Program-made: the position numbers and the translations under genes | Shown: piece by piece, positions 1-9,100 of the stretch | Layout: every line of letters begins with the position of its first letter | Numbering within the stretch: the stretch's first letter is position 1 | DNA from: Pelagibius sp. Alg239-R121 | Lineage (GTDB): Bacteria > Pseudomonadota > Alphaproteobacteria > Kiloniellales > Kiloniellaceae | Direction: 5' to 3' | DNA: 64,000 bases | Assembly: GCF_947331435.1 (NCBI RefSeq) | Contig: NZ_CAMZOF010000001.1 | Location: forward strand, 1,426,001 to 1,490,000 | Notes under the pieces: generated by a model | What the model saw: the letters and a program-made list of their open reading frames with translations, nothing else | Database searches by the model: none | Told to the model about the DNA's origin: nothing

Positions 1-147
1 GTATCACGCAAGGTGTATGCGGAAGTGCCGCCCCGCGTGGAATATAGGGCCACACAGCGCGCACTGGATTTGCAGGAAATGTTCCAGGCTATGCACAACT
101 GGTGGCTCAAAGGCGAGGAGGAAGGCGTCAAGAGAAAGCCGTCCTGA
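1..147 (+). CDS. HxlR-family transcriptional regulator, C-terminal fragment cut by window edge
   Basis: Frame 1 is open from the first base to a TGA at 145-147, giving 48 residues. They contain RKVYAEVPPRVEY followed by a helix with LQEMFQAMHNWW. This is the typical end of the HxlR (MarR-like winged helix) domain, where VYAEVPPRVEY forms the wing and the next helix helps dimerisation. The start and recognition helix lie outside the window. HxlR proteins usually act as small dimeric repressors or activators of a neighbouring gene. The target cannot be judged from here. Confidence 0.8.
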   Translation, partial: VSRKVYAEVPPRVEYRATQRALDLQEMFQAMHNWWLKGEEEGVKRKPS

Positions 148-303
148 CGTCCTCTTTTCCTCAATGATTGCTGTGACAATCGCCCGGCTTCCGGGCCTGC
201 TGTGACCTGGAGTGTGGTCATTCTTCAGGGAAAATTTCAGGAATCTGAAGTGGGCCGGCACCGCTGTGCCTATCAGCAACGTCCCTTTCAATCGAGAGCT
301 CCG

Positions 304-816
304 ATGTCCGAGAACCAACCGACACTGCATCTACTCTGCGGCAAGATCGCCGCGGGTAAGTCCACGCTCGCCTCACATTTGGCGTCAGAGCCGAAGACTA
401 TCCTGATCAGTGAGGACGTCTGGATGGCCCGGCTTTATCCGGGAGAGGTTGTTGCACTGGATGACTACACCCGCTGTTCCGGCCGTCTGAAGGAGGTCAT
501 GGGGCCGCACGCCGAAGCGCTGTTGAACGCCGGGATTTCAGTCGTGCTGGACTTCCCAGCAAACACTTTGCACCAGCGTCGATGGCTGCGCGGTATCTTC
601 GAAAGCGCACGCGCCGCCCACAAGCTGCATCATCTCGATGTGCCGGACGAAATCTGCAAGGCTCGGCTCCGACAACGGAACCTGCAGGGCGCGCACAACT
701 TCACCCCAAGCGACGATGACTTCGATCTGATCACCAGCTATTTTGTGCCGCCCTCGTCTGAAGAAGGTTTCGATATTATCCGCTATGACGCGGCTACCCC
801 TCCAACACAGGCCTGA
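304..816 (+). CDS. Small P-loop ATPase/kinase (zeta-toxin/gluconate-kinase-like fold)
   Basis: This 170-residue protein has a clear Walker A motif near its start (GKIAAGKST, about residues 10-18). It continues with ISEDVWMARLYPGE, an acidic segment typical of small AAA_33/zeta-like kinases that phosphorylate a small molecule. VVLDFPANT near residue 80 fits Walker B, and the arginine-rich lid RLRQRN lies near residue 120. The ATG at 304 was chosen because the P-loop follows at the usual distance; an in-frame start at 202 would add unconserved residues. No antitoxin partner is visible beside it, so a housekeeping or detoxifying kinase is as likely as a toxin. The substrate is unknown. Its 3' end overlaps the convergent NIPSNAP gene by 23 bp. 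Confidence 0.72.
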   Translation: MSENQPTLHLLCGKIAAGKSTLASHLASEPKTILISEDVWMARLYPGEVVALDDYTRCSGRLKEVMGPHAEALLNAGISVVLDFPANTLHQRRWLRGIFESARAAHKLHHLDVPDEICKARLRQRNLQGAHNFTPSDDDFDLITSYFVPPSSEEGFDIIRYDAATPPTQA

Positions 817-1102
817 AGAAACTGCGCTCGTAACTCAGGATACAGCGGGTGTCCTCGGCGTACTTAAAGGCGGCCTGGCAATCCGGATCGTCAAGAATCC
901 GTGTCCGGTACGCCTCGTACTCAGCGAGGCTCGGAAAGCTGAAGAGAGCCAGTCCGATATTGTTCGCGCCTTCGTCGGGTAGGAAATAACCATGGTGGTG
1001 CCCGCCATGGCGCTGCACCAGAGGAATCCACATCCGTCCGTAGCGCTCGAACTCGTCACGTTTGTAGGGATCGATCTTGTAGTGCACATAACAGGTGATC
1101 AT
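794..1102 (-). CDS. NIPSNAP family protein
   Basis: This is a 102-residue ferredoxin-like (dimeric alpha-beta barrel) protein. It begins MITCYVHYKIDPYKRDEFERYGRMWIP-like and carries the HGGHHHGYFLP segment and ALFSFPSLAEYEAYR, which is the NIPSNAP signature of bacterial stand-alone members. Such proteins form dimers and are often annotated without known activity. The gene ends inside the 3' end of the convergent kinase gene, so the two transcripts overlap. No operon partner is visible. Confidence 0.8.
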   Translation of the reverse strand: MITCYVHYKIDPYKRDEFERYGRMWIPLVQRHGGHHHGYFLPDEGANNIGLALFSFPSLAEYEAYRTRILDDPDCQAAFKYAEDTRCILSYERSFFRPVLEG

Positions 1103-1265
1103 GGTTCAGGGGCCTCTTAACAGATTCATCCTGAAGCCAGCATAAGTTGGTGAAAAACTGTCCTCAAACGACGATTGTTTGGGGTTCGCATTAGAAAATT
1201 TGCGGTGAACCGATAGGACCATAGTCTGGTCGAGTTTCAGCAAGTCGTTCTGAAACGTCGGCGTA

Positions 1266-1853
1266 TTAGCGTGCGTCCTCGATGAATCCGAGATCTTTTA
1301 GATGAAAGCGGTGAACTTGACCGGTCTCCTGATCGAACTCCCTGCGCTTCCCTTGCTGGGGGAAGCCAAGTCCATAGAGATGCAGGTGCAACAAGGGTTC
1401 ACTGCTCTTCGCCTCGATAGCATGAATGCCGCCGGGCATGAGCGAGACTGCCAATCCGGGCTGCACGGTTAGTTCGGTTACCTGACGCAGGCCCCCCACG
1501 TCTGATCCGTCGTGAACGTAGAGGCGGTGGGTCTCCTCGCCTTCGACCGCCGCGACCAGAGCCCAACTGCCACCATGATCATGCGGACGCGAAGTCTGAC
1601 CGGGACGGCTCGAATTCACATAAAGGGCGTAGCCGCCGTCTTCGTCCTGGTAGATCAGGGAGGTGCGCTCGATCTCGACTTCGTTCGGCACGGGAAAGTC
1701 GCTGCGCGGGAAGAGTGCGCGCTGCTCGCAAAGACTCATCAGGTGGTGCTTGGCCACTTCCAGCGCGGGGACGGTTACGCCACCTTGAAATGAACGTTTG
1801 ATTCTCGAGATGCAATCTCGAATCGCGGCTTCCCGTTGGGCCTTCACGCTCAT
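1266..1853 (-). CDS. Cysteine dioxygenase-like cupin (thiol dioxygenase family)
   Basis: The protein has 195 residues. It carries a cupin core with RPHDHGGSWALVAAVEGEE, whose two His are candidate iron ligands, and a later GGIHAIEAK that supplies the third His. The family, bacterial cysteine or 3-mercaptopropionate dioxygenases, oxidises a thiol to a sulfinate using non-heme Fe(II) and O2. The ATG at 1853 (MSVKAQRE) was chosen because the longer reading frame upstream is arginine-rich and unconserved. The gene is divergent from a LysR regulator at 1942, which probably controls it. The exact substrate cannot be told from sequence. Confidence 0.75.
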   Translation of the reverse strand: MSVKAQREAAIRDCISRIKRSFQGGVTVPALEVAKHHLMSLCEQRALFPRSDFPVPNEVEIERTSLIYQDEDGGYALYVNSSRPGQTSRPHDHGGSWALVAAVEGEETHRLYVHDGSDVGGLRQVTELTVQPGLAVSLMPGGIHAIEAKSSEPLLHLHLYGLGFPQQGKRREFDQETGQVHRFHLKDLGFIEDAR

Positions 1854-1918
1854 GGTCGTGGATCCTCTTCCTGTTTGGCTGTCAGGGTGGATCTTACTTC
1901 TGGCATTGAAATGAGAAA

Positions 1919-1938
1919 AACGAATTGTTAATATCGTT
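1919..1938. promoter_or_regulatory. Candidate LysR operator between cupin and LysR genes
   Basis: AACGA-N10-TCGTT is a perfect interrupted dyad in an AT-rich stretch. It sits just before the LysR start at 1942 and about 65 bp upstream of the divergent cupin start. A T-N11-A type dyad in a divergent intergenic region is the usual LysR arrangement. The assignment rests on position and symmetry only. Confidence 0.45.
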
Positions 1939-1941
1939 ATC

Positions 1942-2799
1942 ATGAGAAAAATTGATTCCTCATTAGTGAATAGCGACCTGCTCCGCAGTTTTCTCGCTGT
2001 CGCCGAGATCGGAAATGTTACCCACGCAGCGGCTGCAATCGGACGGACGCAGTCGGCCGTAAGTCTGCAGATCCAAAAGCTGGAAGGCGTTTTCTCGGTC
2101 CAGCTGTTCGAGCGCGGATCGCGCGGTGTCCTACTCACCGACGAGGGGCAGCGCTTGCTGCCGGCCGCACGCAAGGCCCTGGCAGAAATCGATCGTGTTG
2201 GCGCGCTGTTTTCAGATCCGCTCGCCGGCCGCATTCGGGTCGGCATTCCTGACGACTACAACGAGACCATTCTCGAAAAAGCTCTGGCACGCTTTGCGGC
2301 GCGCTACAACGACGTCGAGGTCTTTGTGCGATCGGGCTGTACGGCTGGTTTTCCCAACGCTATCAAGCGCGGTGAGTTGGATCTGGCGATTTTCTCGGCA
2401 GGCCCCAACGATCCGGAGAAGACATTCTTCTCAGAACCCACCGTCTGGGCTGCGGGTGCTGAGATGCTGTTGGACCGGAATGTAGCCGTGCCCCTTGCTC
2501 TGTTCGACCGCGACTGCTGGTGGCGCGATGTTGCGACCAGCGCACTGGACCAGGCTGGGCGAAGCTGGCGGCTGGCCTATCAGAGCGAAAACTATACCAG
2601 TGTTAAAGCCGCGATCTCCGCAGGCTTGGCTGTCGGCATTCTCGCCAGAAGCGCTGTCGAAGACTCGATGCAAATCTTGGGTGAACCCGAAGGATTTCCG
2701 CCTCTGCCGCCGACGTCCCTCTCTCTGCTAAAAGGCCCGAACGCTGCAATACGGGTGGTGCAGGAGATGGAAAAGGCACTCCGCTCGGCAATTCTCTAA
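1942..2799 (+). CDS. LysR-family transcriptional regulator
   Basis: This 285-residue protein has a winged helix-turn-helix at residues 8-65 (LRSFLAVAEIGNVTHAAAAIG, then RTQSAVSLQIQKLE). A periplasmic-binding-like effector domain follows (GRIRVGIPDDY onward). Length and layout are normal. It is divergent from the thiol-dioxygenase-like gene and upstream of a GST gene, so both may be targets. The effector is unknown. Confidence 0.9.
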   Translation: MRKIDSSLVNSDLLRSFLAVAEIGNVTHAAAAIGRTQSAVSLQIQKLEGVFSVQLFERGSRGVLLTDEGQRLLPAARKALAEIDRVGALFSDPLAGRIRVGIPDDYNETILEKALARFAARYNDVEVFVRSGCTAGFPNAIKRGELDLAIFSAGPNDPEKTFFSEPTVWAAGAEMLLDRNVAVPLALFDRDCWWRDVATSALDQAGRSWRLAYQSENYTSVKAAISAGLAVGILARSAVEDSMQILGEPEGFPPLPPTSLSLLKGPNAAIRVVQEMEKALRSAIL

Positions 2800-2895
2800 T
2801 GAGAATGAAAAGTTAAATCTGTGCCGGTAGGGCTGGCAGAACCTGCAGATTGTCTGTTCTATGGTTTTTTGACGTCTGTTCATTGGAAAACGAAG

Positions 2896-3528
2896 ATGCC
2901 GGCGACGCTCATGCACGCGCCCCTGACCTGCTCATTGGCAGCGCGATTTGCCGCCGCTGAAGGCAAGGTTCCGCTTGAGATCGCGTATCTGAATCTGCAA
3001 ACAAAGAAATTTGAAGAAGGCGGATCGCTCTACGATTTCAATCCTTTGGGCCAGGTTTCGGTTCTGCGCCTGGAGAGTGGAGAGATCATAACCGAAACTT
3101 CGACGACCTTGTTGTGGATCCAGGCGCAGTCTTCGGAGCCGGCCTTTCGCCGGGAACCCAATGACCCGGATTACTACCAGTTGCTCCGCTGGATCGTGTT
3201 CTGTGCAACTGAACTTCACAAGCAGATCTTTCGTGTCGTCTTTTATCCCGAGGCGACCGACGACGTGAAAGACCGGTTCCGAGAATTGGCGCCTCAGCGG
3301 TTCGCTCTGCTCGATAGTCATCTCTCGGATCGCCCGTACTTGCTGGGTGACCGCTTTTCCGCTGCTGATGCCTATCTGGCGTGGTTTTTCGTTCTGGCCA
3401 AAAACGCGGGACTGGATTCGAGTCAGTACCGGAACCTTCAGGCTTATCGCAGTCATCTTCTGGAACGCCCTCTGATCCAGGAGCTGATCGTCAGCGATCG
3501 GCAGAAGGATGCCGGCATGACTCGGTAA
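2896..3528 (+). CDS. Glutathione S-transferase family protein
   Basis: This 210-residue protein has a thioredoxin-like N-terminal domain. It includes APLTCSLAARFAAAEG, where a Ser/Cys near the first helix is the usual glutathione-activating position, then NPLGQVSVLRLESGEIITETSTTLLWI with the cis-Pro-equivalent and glutathione-contact region. A helical C-terminal domain carries RPYLLGDRFSAADAYLAWF. The ATG at 2896 fits the family start; a longer in-frame start at 2821 adds unconserved residues. It probably conjugates or reduces electrophiles in the cytoplasm. It lies downstream of the LysR gene, on the same strand, after about 100 bp. Confidence 0.85.
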   Translation: MPATLMHAPLTCSLAARFAAAEGKVPLEIAYLNLQTKKFEEGGSLYDFNPLGQVSVLRLESGEIITETSTTLLWIQAQSSEPAFRREPNDPDYYQLLRWIVFCATELHKQIFRVVFYPEATDDVKDRFRELAPQRFALLDSHLSDRPYLLGDRFSAADAYLAWFFVLAKNAGLDSSQYRNLQAYRSHLLERPLIQELIVSDRQKDAGMTR

Positions 3529-3727
3529 TTCACAGCTGAGTGGGATACCGTGCAGCCCCCTAACCAATCTGCAATGCGTCTGCACTGCGGTAAGGTTTTT
3601 GTCGGAATGTCCAGGTAGGCGAGCTGCTTGGTCGAATCTGTCATAAGCCTGCTTGTGCGTCCGCTCTCCGTAGGCTTCTCCAAGTGATTCACAGCAGTAG
3701 TTCGCCGTGATTTCTCGGGGAATCGAC

Positions 3728-3755
3728 TTGAAGATACCGATCGGTATGCTATATT
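3728..3755 (+). promoter_or_regulatory. Promoter of the TetR gene with embedded palindromic operator
   Basis: A -35-like TTGAAG (3728-3733) and a -10-like TATATT (3750-3755) are 16 bp apart. The spacer holds the perfect 14-bp palindrome ATACCGATCGGTAT (3734-3747). The same core recurs twice before the efflux pump genes, so this is a good candidate operator for the TetR protein. Binding here would block its own promoter. The surrounding 3529-3832 stretch shows no other gene. Confidence 0.7.
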
Positions 3756-3832
3756 TTTGGATTGAAGATCATCCTGCGGTGGCTTTCGCGAGCGGTGGTC
3801 GGTTAAAAGCCGGTTTGACGAGGCTGACAATC

Positions 3833-4492
3833 ATGAGAAATGCTGCGGAAACGCGTGATAAACTGCTCGAAACGGCGACGGGTCTAATCTGGCAGAGCAA
3901 CTACAGCAGTGTCGGTGTTAACGAGATCTGCAAGCAGGCCGGCGTGACCAAGGGCGCCTTTTATCACCACTTCGATACTAAGGCCGATCTCTATGTGGCG
4001 GCCTCGCGCCACTATTGGGAAGGCATGAAGCGTGACTTGGATGCAATCTATTCACCGGCCTACACGCCTCTGGAACAGTTGGAAAACCTTATCCAACTGA
4101 TTATTCAAAAGCAGATAAGTGAATGTATTTGCAGAGACTTGGAGGTTGCCGGCTGCCCCTTTTTTACCGCAGGCGGGCAGGCCGGTATAGACGACATTAA
4201 GATCCGGCGGGCCGCGCAGGAAATGGAAGAGCATGTGCAGAAATACAGCGTTGCTCTTGTTCGTGGACTGAAGGGGGAGGGTGTGCTCAATGGCGATCCG
4301 GATATCGAGCAAGTCGCCCGCTTCCTCCATCATTTTATCCAAGGGCTATTGGTCTACGGTCGCCTGATGAACAGCCTGGATGCCGTTCGGGCGGACCTGC
4401 GTGAAGGCCTCTACCGGCTGATCGATTTAAAAGACGAATACCGGATTGCAGAGTCGGAACAGCCTTATTCGAAGGCCTCCGACGCTGCCTGA
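3833..4492 (+). CDS. TetR/AcrR-family repressor of the adjacent RND pump
   Basis: The protein has 219 residues. An N-terminal TetR helix-turn-helix includes VGVNEICKQAGVTKGAFYHHF (about residues 25-45), followed by a helical ligand-binding domain. The ATG at 3833 precedes the first HTH helix at the usual distance; the longer in-frame start at 3707 would place the promoter palindrome inside the gene. It lies just upstream of an RND adaptor/pump pair, and copies of the same palindrome lie before both. It therefore most likely represses itself and the pump until a toxic ligand binds. Confidence 0.88.
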   Translation: MRNAAETRDKLLETATGLIWQSNYSSVGVNEICKQAGVTKGAFYHHFDTKADLYVAASRHYWEGMKRDLDAIYSPAYTPLEQLENLIQLIIQKQISECICRDLEVAGCPFFTAGGQAGIDDIKIRRAAQEMEEHVQKYSVALVRGLKGEGVLNGDPDIEQVARFLHHFIQGLLVYGRLMNSLDAVRADLREGLYRLIDLKDEYRIAESEQPYSKASDAA

Positions 4493-4571
4493 CACCTAAT
4501 GTCAATCATCCTCATACCTGCTGTGCATGCCAGATACGCGTAGCGGTTCGCAAAAAAAACACGCCAGAGTA

Positions 4572-4629
4572 TTGACAACATACCGATCGGTTTCTACCTC
4601 TAGGGCTACGTAACTACACTGATCGGTTT
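4572..4629 (+). promoter_or_regulatory. Efflux-pump promoter with two TetR operator sites
   Basis: A TTGACA -35 box (4572-4577) is followed by ATACCGATCGGTTT (4580-4593), overlapping the spacer. A second copy, ACTGATCGGT, lies at 4618-4627. The centres are 36 bp apart and both match the palindrome before the TetR gene. The -10 region (around 4595-4600) is weak. This looks like the regulated promoter of the pump operon. Confidence 0.65.
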
Positions 4630-4673
4630 ACCGGCTGGACTCCTTGGCTGGACTCCTCGAAAGGAAGAGCGAG

Positions 4674-5918
4674 ATGAGCGCTGGGTCGAAACTCAGAACT
4701 GCAATGATTGCCTTTACTCTAGCCGGTGCTGTGGCAGGCGGTGGTTACCTTGCGCAACCCTACCTGACGGAAAGTATGGGCGTAGGTCCGGTTGCCGCGG
4801 AACCGGTGCCACAGGCCATGCCGGTGAAGGTCATGGAGGTACAGACCCAGCCAATCCGACTGTGGAGCGACTTTTCCGGCCGCCTTTCGGCCATCGACCA
4901 GGTCGAGCTGCGCCCGCAAGTTAGCGGCACGATCGAGGAAATCCATTTCGAAGACGGCCAGATCGTAACCAAGGGCGATGTTCTTCTGATTATCGACCCG
5001 CGTCCCTACGCGGCGGCGGTTGCCGAGGCCAAGGCCGATTTGAATGCGGCATTCCATACGCTTAAGCTTGCCAAAAAGCAGCGTGGCCGCTCCGAGCAAC
5101 TGGTCAAGAAGGGACACGTCTCAAAGAGCGTTCTGGATGAGCGGATCAGCGACCACACGGTTGCCGTCAGCCGTGTCAACAGCGCTAAGGCGAAGCTGGC
5201 CCAGGCAGAAATCGACCTCAACTACGCCTATGTCAAAGCGCCGATAAGCGGCCGTTTGAGTCGGGCGGAGATCACCGAAGGTAACCTGGTCGAGGCCGGT
5301 CCCAATGCGCCAATTCTGACTTCGATTGTTGCGACCGAGGGTATCTACGCCGACTTCGATGTGGATGAACGTACATACCTCCGCTACGTACATGAACTGG
5401 CCAAAGCTGGCGTTGCGGTAAACAAGCTTCCCGTTGAGCTCGTGATTGATGCCGGTGAACTGCGCAGCTATCGCGGTCACATTCACAGCTTCGACAATCA
5501 GATCGATCCGGCGACCGGCACGATCCGTGCCCGGGCCATTTTTTCCAACGTTGACGGCAGCCTGCTGCCCGGCATGTTCGCCGAAGTCCGGCTTGGTGGT
5601 TCCAAAGCCGAGGAACTGGTTCTTCTGAATCCGGGCGACATTGGCACGGATCAAGACAGGAAGTTCGTTTATCTTATCGACAAAGAGGAAAAGGTCGCTT
5701 ACCGCGAAGTATCTCTGGGCGCATCGGTCGATGGCAAGCGTGTGGTTACACGCGGACTCGAAGCCGGCGACCGAGTCATCCTGGGCGGCTTGATGAAAGT
5801 GCGTCCAGGCCTCAGCGTCACTCCGATCCTGCCTGAAGCCGCTGCACCCCCTGAAACTGGCGAGTCGACGCAGGTGTCCGAGACCGGCAGCAGTGCCGAG
5901 GCAGGCCTAACAAACTAG
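4674..5918 (+). CDS. RND efflux periplasmic adaptor subunit (AcrA/MexA-like)
   Basis: This 414-residue membrane fusion protein joins an inner-membrane RND pump to an outer-membrane channel. An N-terminal signal or anchor segment (TAMIAFTLAGAVAGGGYLA) is followed by a biotinyl-lipoyl half-motif (LRPQVSGTIEEIHFEDGQIV), a coiled-coil hairpin of Ala/Lys/Leu-rich helices, the second lipoyl half (YAYVKAPISGRLSR), and beta-barrel and membrane-proximal domains. The ATG at 4674 has an AGGAAGAG ribosome site just upstream; a TTG at 4644 is the alternative. It is first in the pump operon. The acidic, Ser/Gly/Pro-rich C-terminal tail is variable. Confidence 0.92.
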   Translation: MSAGSKLRTAMIAFTLAGAVAGGGYLAQPYLTESMGVGPVAAEPVPQAMPVKVMEVQTQPIRLWSDFSGRLSAIDQVELRPQVSGTIEEIHFEDGQIVTKGDVLLIIDPRPYAAAVAEAKADLNAAFHTLKLAKKQRGRSEQLVKKGHVSKSVLDERISDHTVAVSRVNSAKAKLAQAEIDLNYAYVKAPISGRLSRAEITEGNLVEAGPNAPILTSIVATEGIYADFDVDERTYLRYVHELAKAGVAVNKLPVELVIDAGELRSYRGHIHSFDNQIDPATGTIRARAIFSNVDGSLLPGMFAEVRLGGSKAEELVLLNPGDIGTDQDRKFVYLIDKEEKVAYREVSLGASVDGKRVVTRGLEAGDRVILGGLMKVRPGLSVTPILPEAAAPPETGESTQVSETGSSAEAGLTN

Positions 5919-6178
5919 TGACATCGTTGCAGTTTCGTCTGGGTAGAGGTCTATGGGCTGATTGGTCCGGGCTTCAACAGATCCCGTTCCACAAATAGTT
6001 CAAACGCCAGAGGCTATGGCGCATGTAGTGCGCATATCGGCTTCAGGACAGTTGGTGACACAGCACTCCTGTTCCTCCCGGCATCGCTGTATCGCATCCC
6101 ACCCTATCAAAGTAGAGGCTGATTTACGGTTTGGCTGTTTCAGCGAAAACCGATCAGGTTCCAGGAGAGACCGTTAAC

Positions 6179-9100
6179 ATGTCCTTTCCACGTTTTTTCA
6201 TTGACCGGCCAATCTTCGCCGGTGTGGTCTCGATCCTGATTCTGATTGGCGGTTTGATCGCAATGCTGAACCTGCCGATCTCGGAGTATCCCGAGGTGGC
6301 GCCGCCGTCAGTGGTGGTGCAGGCGCAGTTTCCCGGCGCGAACCCGTCGGTCATCGCCGAGACCGTGGCGACTCCGCTGGAAGAGCAGATCAACGGGATC
6401 GAAGGCATGCTCTACATGAGCTCCCTGGCGACGACCGATGGCAATCTCTCGCTGACCATTACCTTTGAAATCGGGACTGATCCCGATCTGGCGCAACAGA
6501 AGATTCAGAACCGGGTGTCCCAGGCCCTGCCGCGTCTGCCCGAAGTCGTGCGACAGCTCGGCGTCACGGTTGTCAAAAGCTCACCCGATCTGACCATGGT
6601 GGTCCATTTGCGCTCGCCGAACGAGCGCTATGACATGCTCTATCTGCGCAACTATGGAACCCTGAACGTCAAGGACGCCCTGGCGCGGGTCAAAGGCGTG
6701 GGGCAGGTCCGGCTGTTTGGTTCGGGCGACTACGCCATGCGGATCTGGCTGAACCCGGATCAGATCGCGGAACGCAACATGACGGCTTCCGAAGTCCTGG
6801 ACCAGATTCGTCGTCAGAATGTTCAGGTTGCCGCCGGTCAGATCGGCGGGCCGCCCTACGACGACGGAATCCAAGTCCAGCTGCCGATCAACGTTAAGGG
6901 CCGCCTGCAGTCCATCGAGGAGTTTGCCCAGATCATCGTCAAGCGTGATGTGGATGGCACAATTGTGCGGCTTGGCGATGTCGCGCGGCTGGAGATGGAC
7001 TCACAGCAGTATTCACTGCGCTCGCTGCTCGACAATAAACCCGCTGTCGCCATTCCGATCTTTGCTTCGCCGGGCGCCAATGCCCTGGATATTTCCAGTG
7101 GTGTGCGTTCGACCATGGCGGAACTCGCCGAGTCCTTTCCGGAGGGTGTTGATTACAGCATCGTCTACGACCCGACGGTCTTCGTGCAGAAGTCCATCGA
7201 GTCGGTGATCAAGACGCTGTTGGAGGCTTTGGCGCTGGTGGTGCTGGTGGTCATCGTGTTCCTGCAGACCTGGCGTGCTTCGATCATTCCTTTGCTGGCT
7301 GTACCGGTTTCGATTGTCGGTACCTTTGGGCTCATGCTCGCCTTTGGCTTTTCGATCAATGTGCTGTCTCTCTTCGGCCTGATCCTGGCCATTGGTATCG
7401 TGGTCGACGACGCCATCGTCGTCGTGGAGAATGTCGAGCGCAACATCGCCGAAGGTTTGAAGCCGCGCGAGGCCACCATTGCCGCCATGAAAGAGGTGAC
7501 GGGGCCGATCATCGCCACCTCGCTTGTCATCACCGGTGTCTTCGTACCGATCGCCTTCGTCAGTGGGCTGACGGGGCAGTTCTACAAGCAATTCGCCCTG
7601 ACCATTGCCATTGCCACCATCATCTCGACCATCAACTCCCTGACCCTGAGCCCAGCGCTTTCGGCCATTCTGCTGAAAGGCAAGGATGCGCCGAAAGATA
7701 TCCTGACCCGCGCGATGGACTTTCTTTTCGGCTGGTTCTTCCGGCTCTTCAATCGTTTCTTCGGACGGGCCACGTCGGTCTATGCCAAGAGCGTGGGTGT
7801 CTTCGTCGGGCGCAAGGGGATCATGATGGCGCTTTATGCGCTGTTGCTGGGCGCCACCTATCAGGGCTTTCAGATGGTGCCACCGGGCTTTATTCCCCTT
7901 CAGGACAAGCAGTACCTTGTGGGCTTTGCGCAGTTGCCCCAAGGGGCAACGCTGGAACGGACAGAAGAGGTCATGCGTGCCATGTCCGACGTTGCGCTCG
8001 CGGAGCCGGGCGTGACCAGCGCCGTCGCCTTTCCGGGACTCTCGATCAACGGTTTCGTCAACAGCTCCAGCGCCGGTATCGTCTTCGTGACACTTGACGA
8101 CTTTGATGAGCGGACGGACCCCTCGCTCTCGGGCGGAGCCATCGCCCAGAGCTTGCAGCAAAAGTTCGCCGGCGTTGAAGATGCTTTCGTTGCGATCTTC
8201 CCACCGCCGCCCGTCCAGGGCCTGGGTACGATCGGTGGCTTCAAGCTGCAGGTTCAGGACCGCAGTGATCAGGGTTATCGGGCGCTGGACGATGTCATGA
8301 AGCAGGTGCAGGCCAAGGCTTGGGCCGCGCCCGAGCTGACCGGCGTCTTCTCCAGCTACAACATCAATATGCCGCAGCTTTTTGCCGACGTGGACCGGAC
8401 CAAGGCCGAGCGCCTGGGCATTCCGGTGGATGAGATATTCCGCACCATGCAGATCTATCTCGGCTCACTCTACGTCAACGACTTCAACCGCTTTGGACGG
8501 ACGTATCAGGTTATCGCCCAGGCGGATAAACCCTTCCGCTCAACACCGGAAAGTATCGCGCAGCTGCAGACCCGCAATGCCGCAGGGCAGATGGTACCTC
8601 TGGGCTCGGTCGTAACGGTATCGGAGACTTTCGGCCCAGACACCACCATGCGCTACAATGCCTTCCGCTCCGCTGATCTGAACGGCAACGCAGCGCCGGG
8701 CTATTCGAGTGGTGAGGCGCAGGCGGCCATGACCAGGATTCTGGAAGAAACCCTGCCACCGGGAATGGACTTCCAGTGGACCGAGTTGACCTACCAGCAG
8801 ATCCTGGCGGGTAATACAGCAATCTTCATCTTCCCGCTCTGTATCCTGTTGGTGTTCCTGGTGCTGGCCGCGCAGTACGAGAGTTTGACCCTGCCGCTCG
8901 CGGTGATCCTGATCGTGCCAATGTCGATTCTCTCCGCCTTGATCGGCGTCTATTTGACCGGAGGTGACAACAACATCTTCACCCAGATCAGCCTCTTCGT
9001 GCTGGCGGGACTTGCGTCAAAGAACGCGATCCTGATCGTCGAGTTCGCGCGCGAACTGGAACGGGAGGGCCGGGGCCTGATCGAGGCGGCAGTCGAAGCC

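Noticed and set aside
182-196. GCCCGG-ctt-CCGGGC hairpin after the HxlR fragment
   Set aside because: The stem is only 6 bp and no T-run follows, so it is not a supported terminator.
304-816. Toxin half of a zeta-type toxin-antitoxin system
   Set aside because: No small antitoxin gene lies before it and the protein is short; the kinase fold alone does not support a toxin.
5962-6177. Small frame between the pump adaptor and permease genes
   Set aside because: No ribosome site or family features, and it overlaps the permease leader; treated as intergenic.
7013-8161. Long open frame on the minus strand across the RND pump gene
   Set aside because: It is antisense to a gene with intact pump motifs; its protein is low-complexity and His/Arg/Gly/Asp-rich, as expected from a GC-rich shadow frame.
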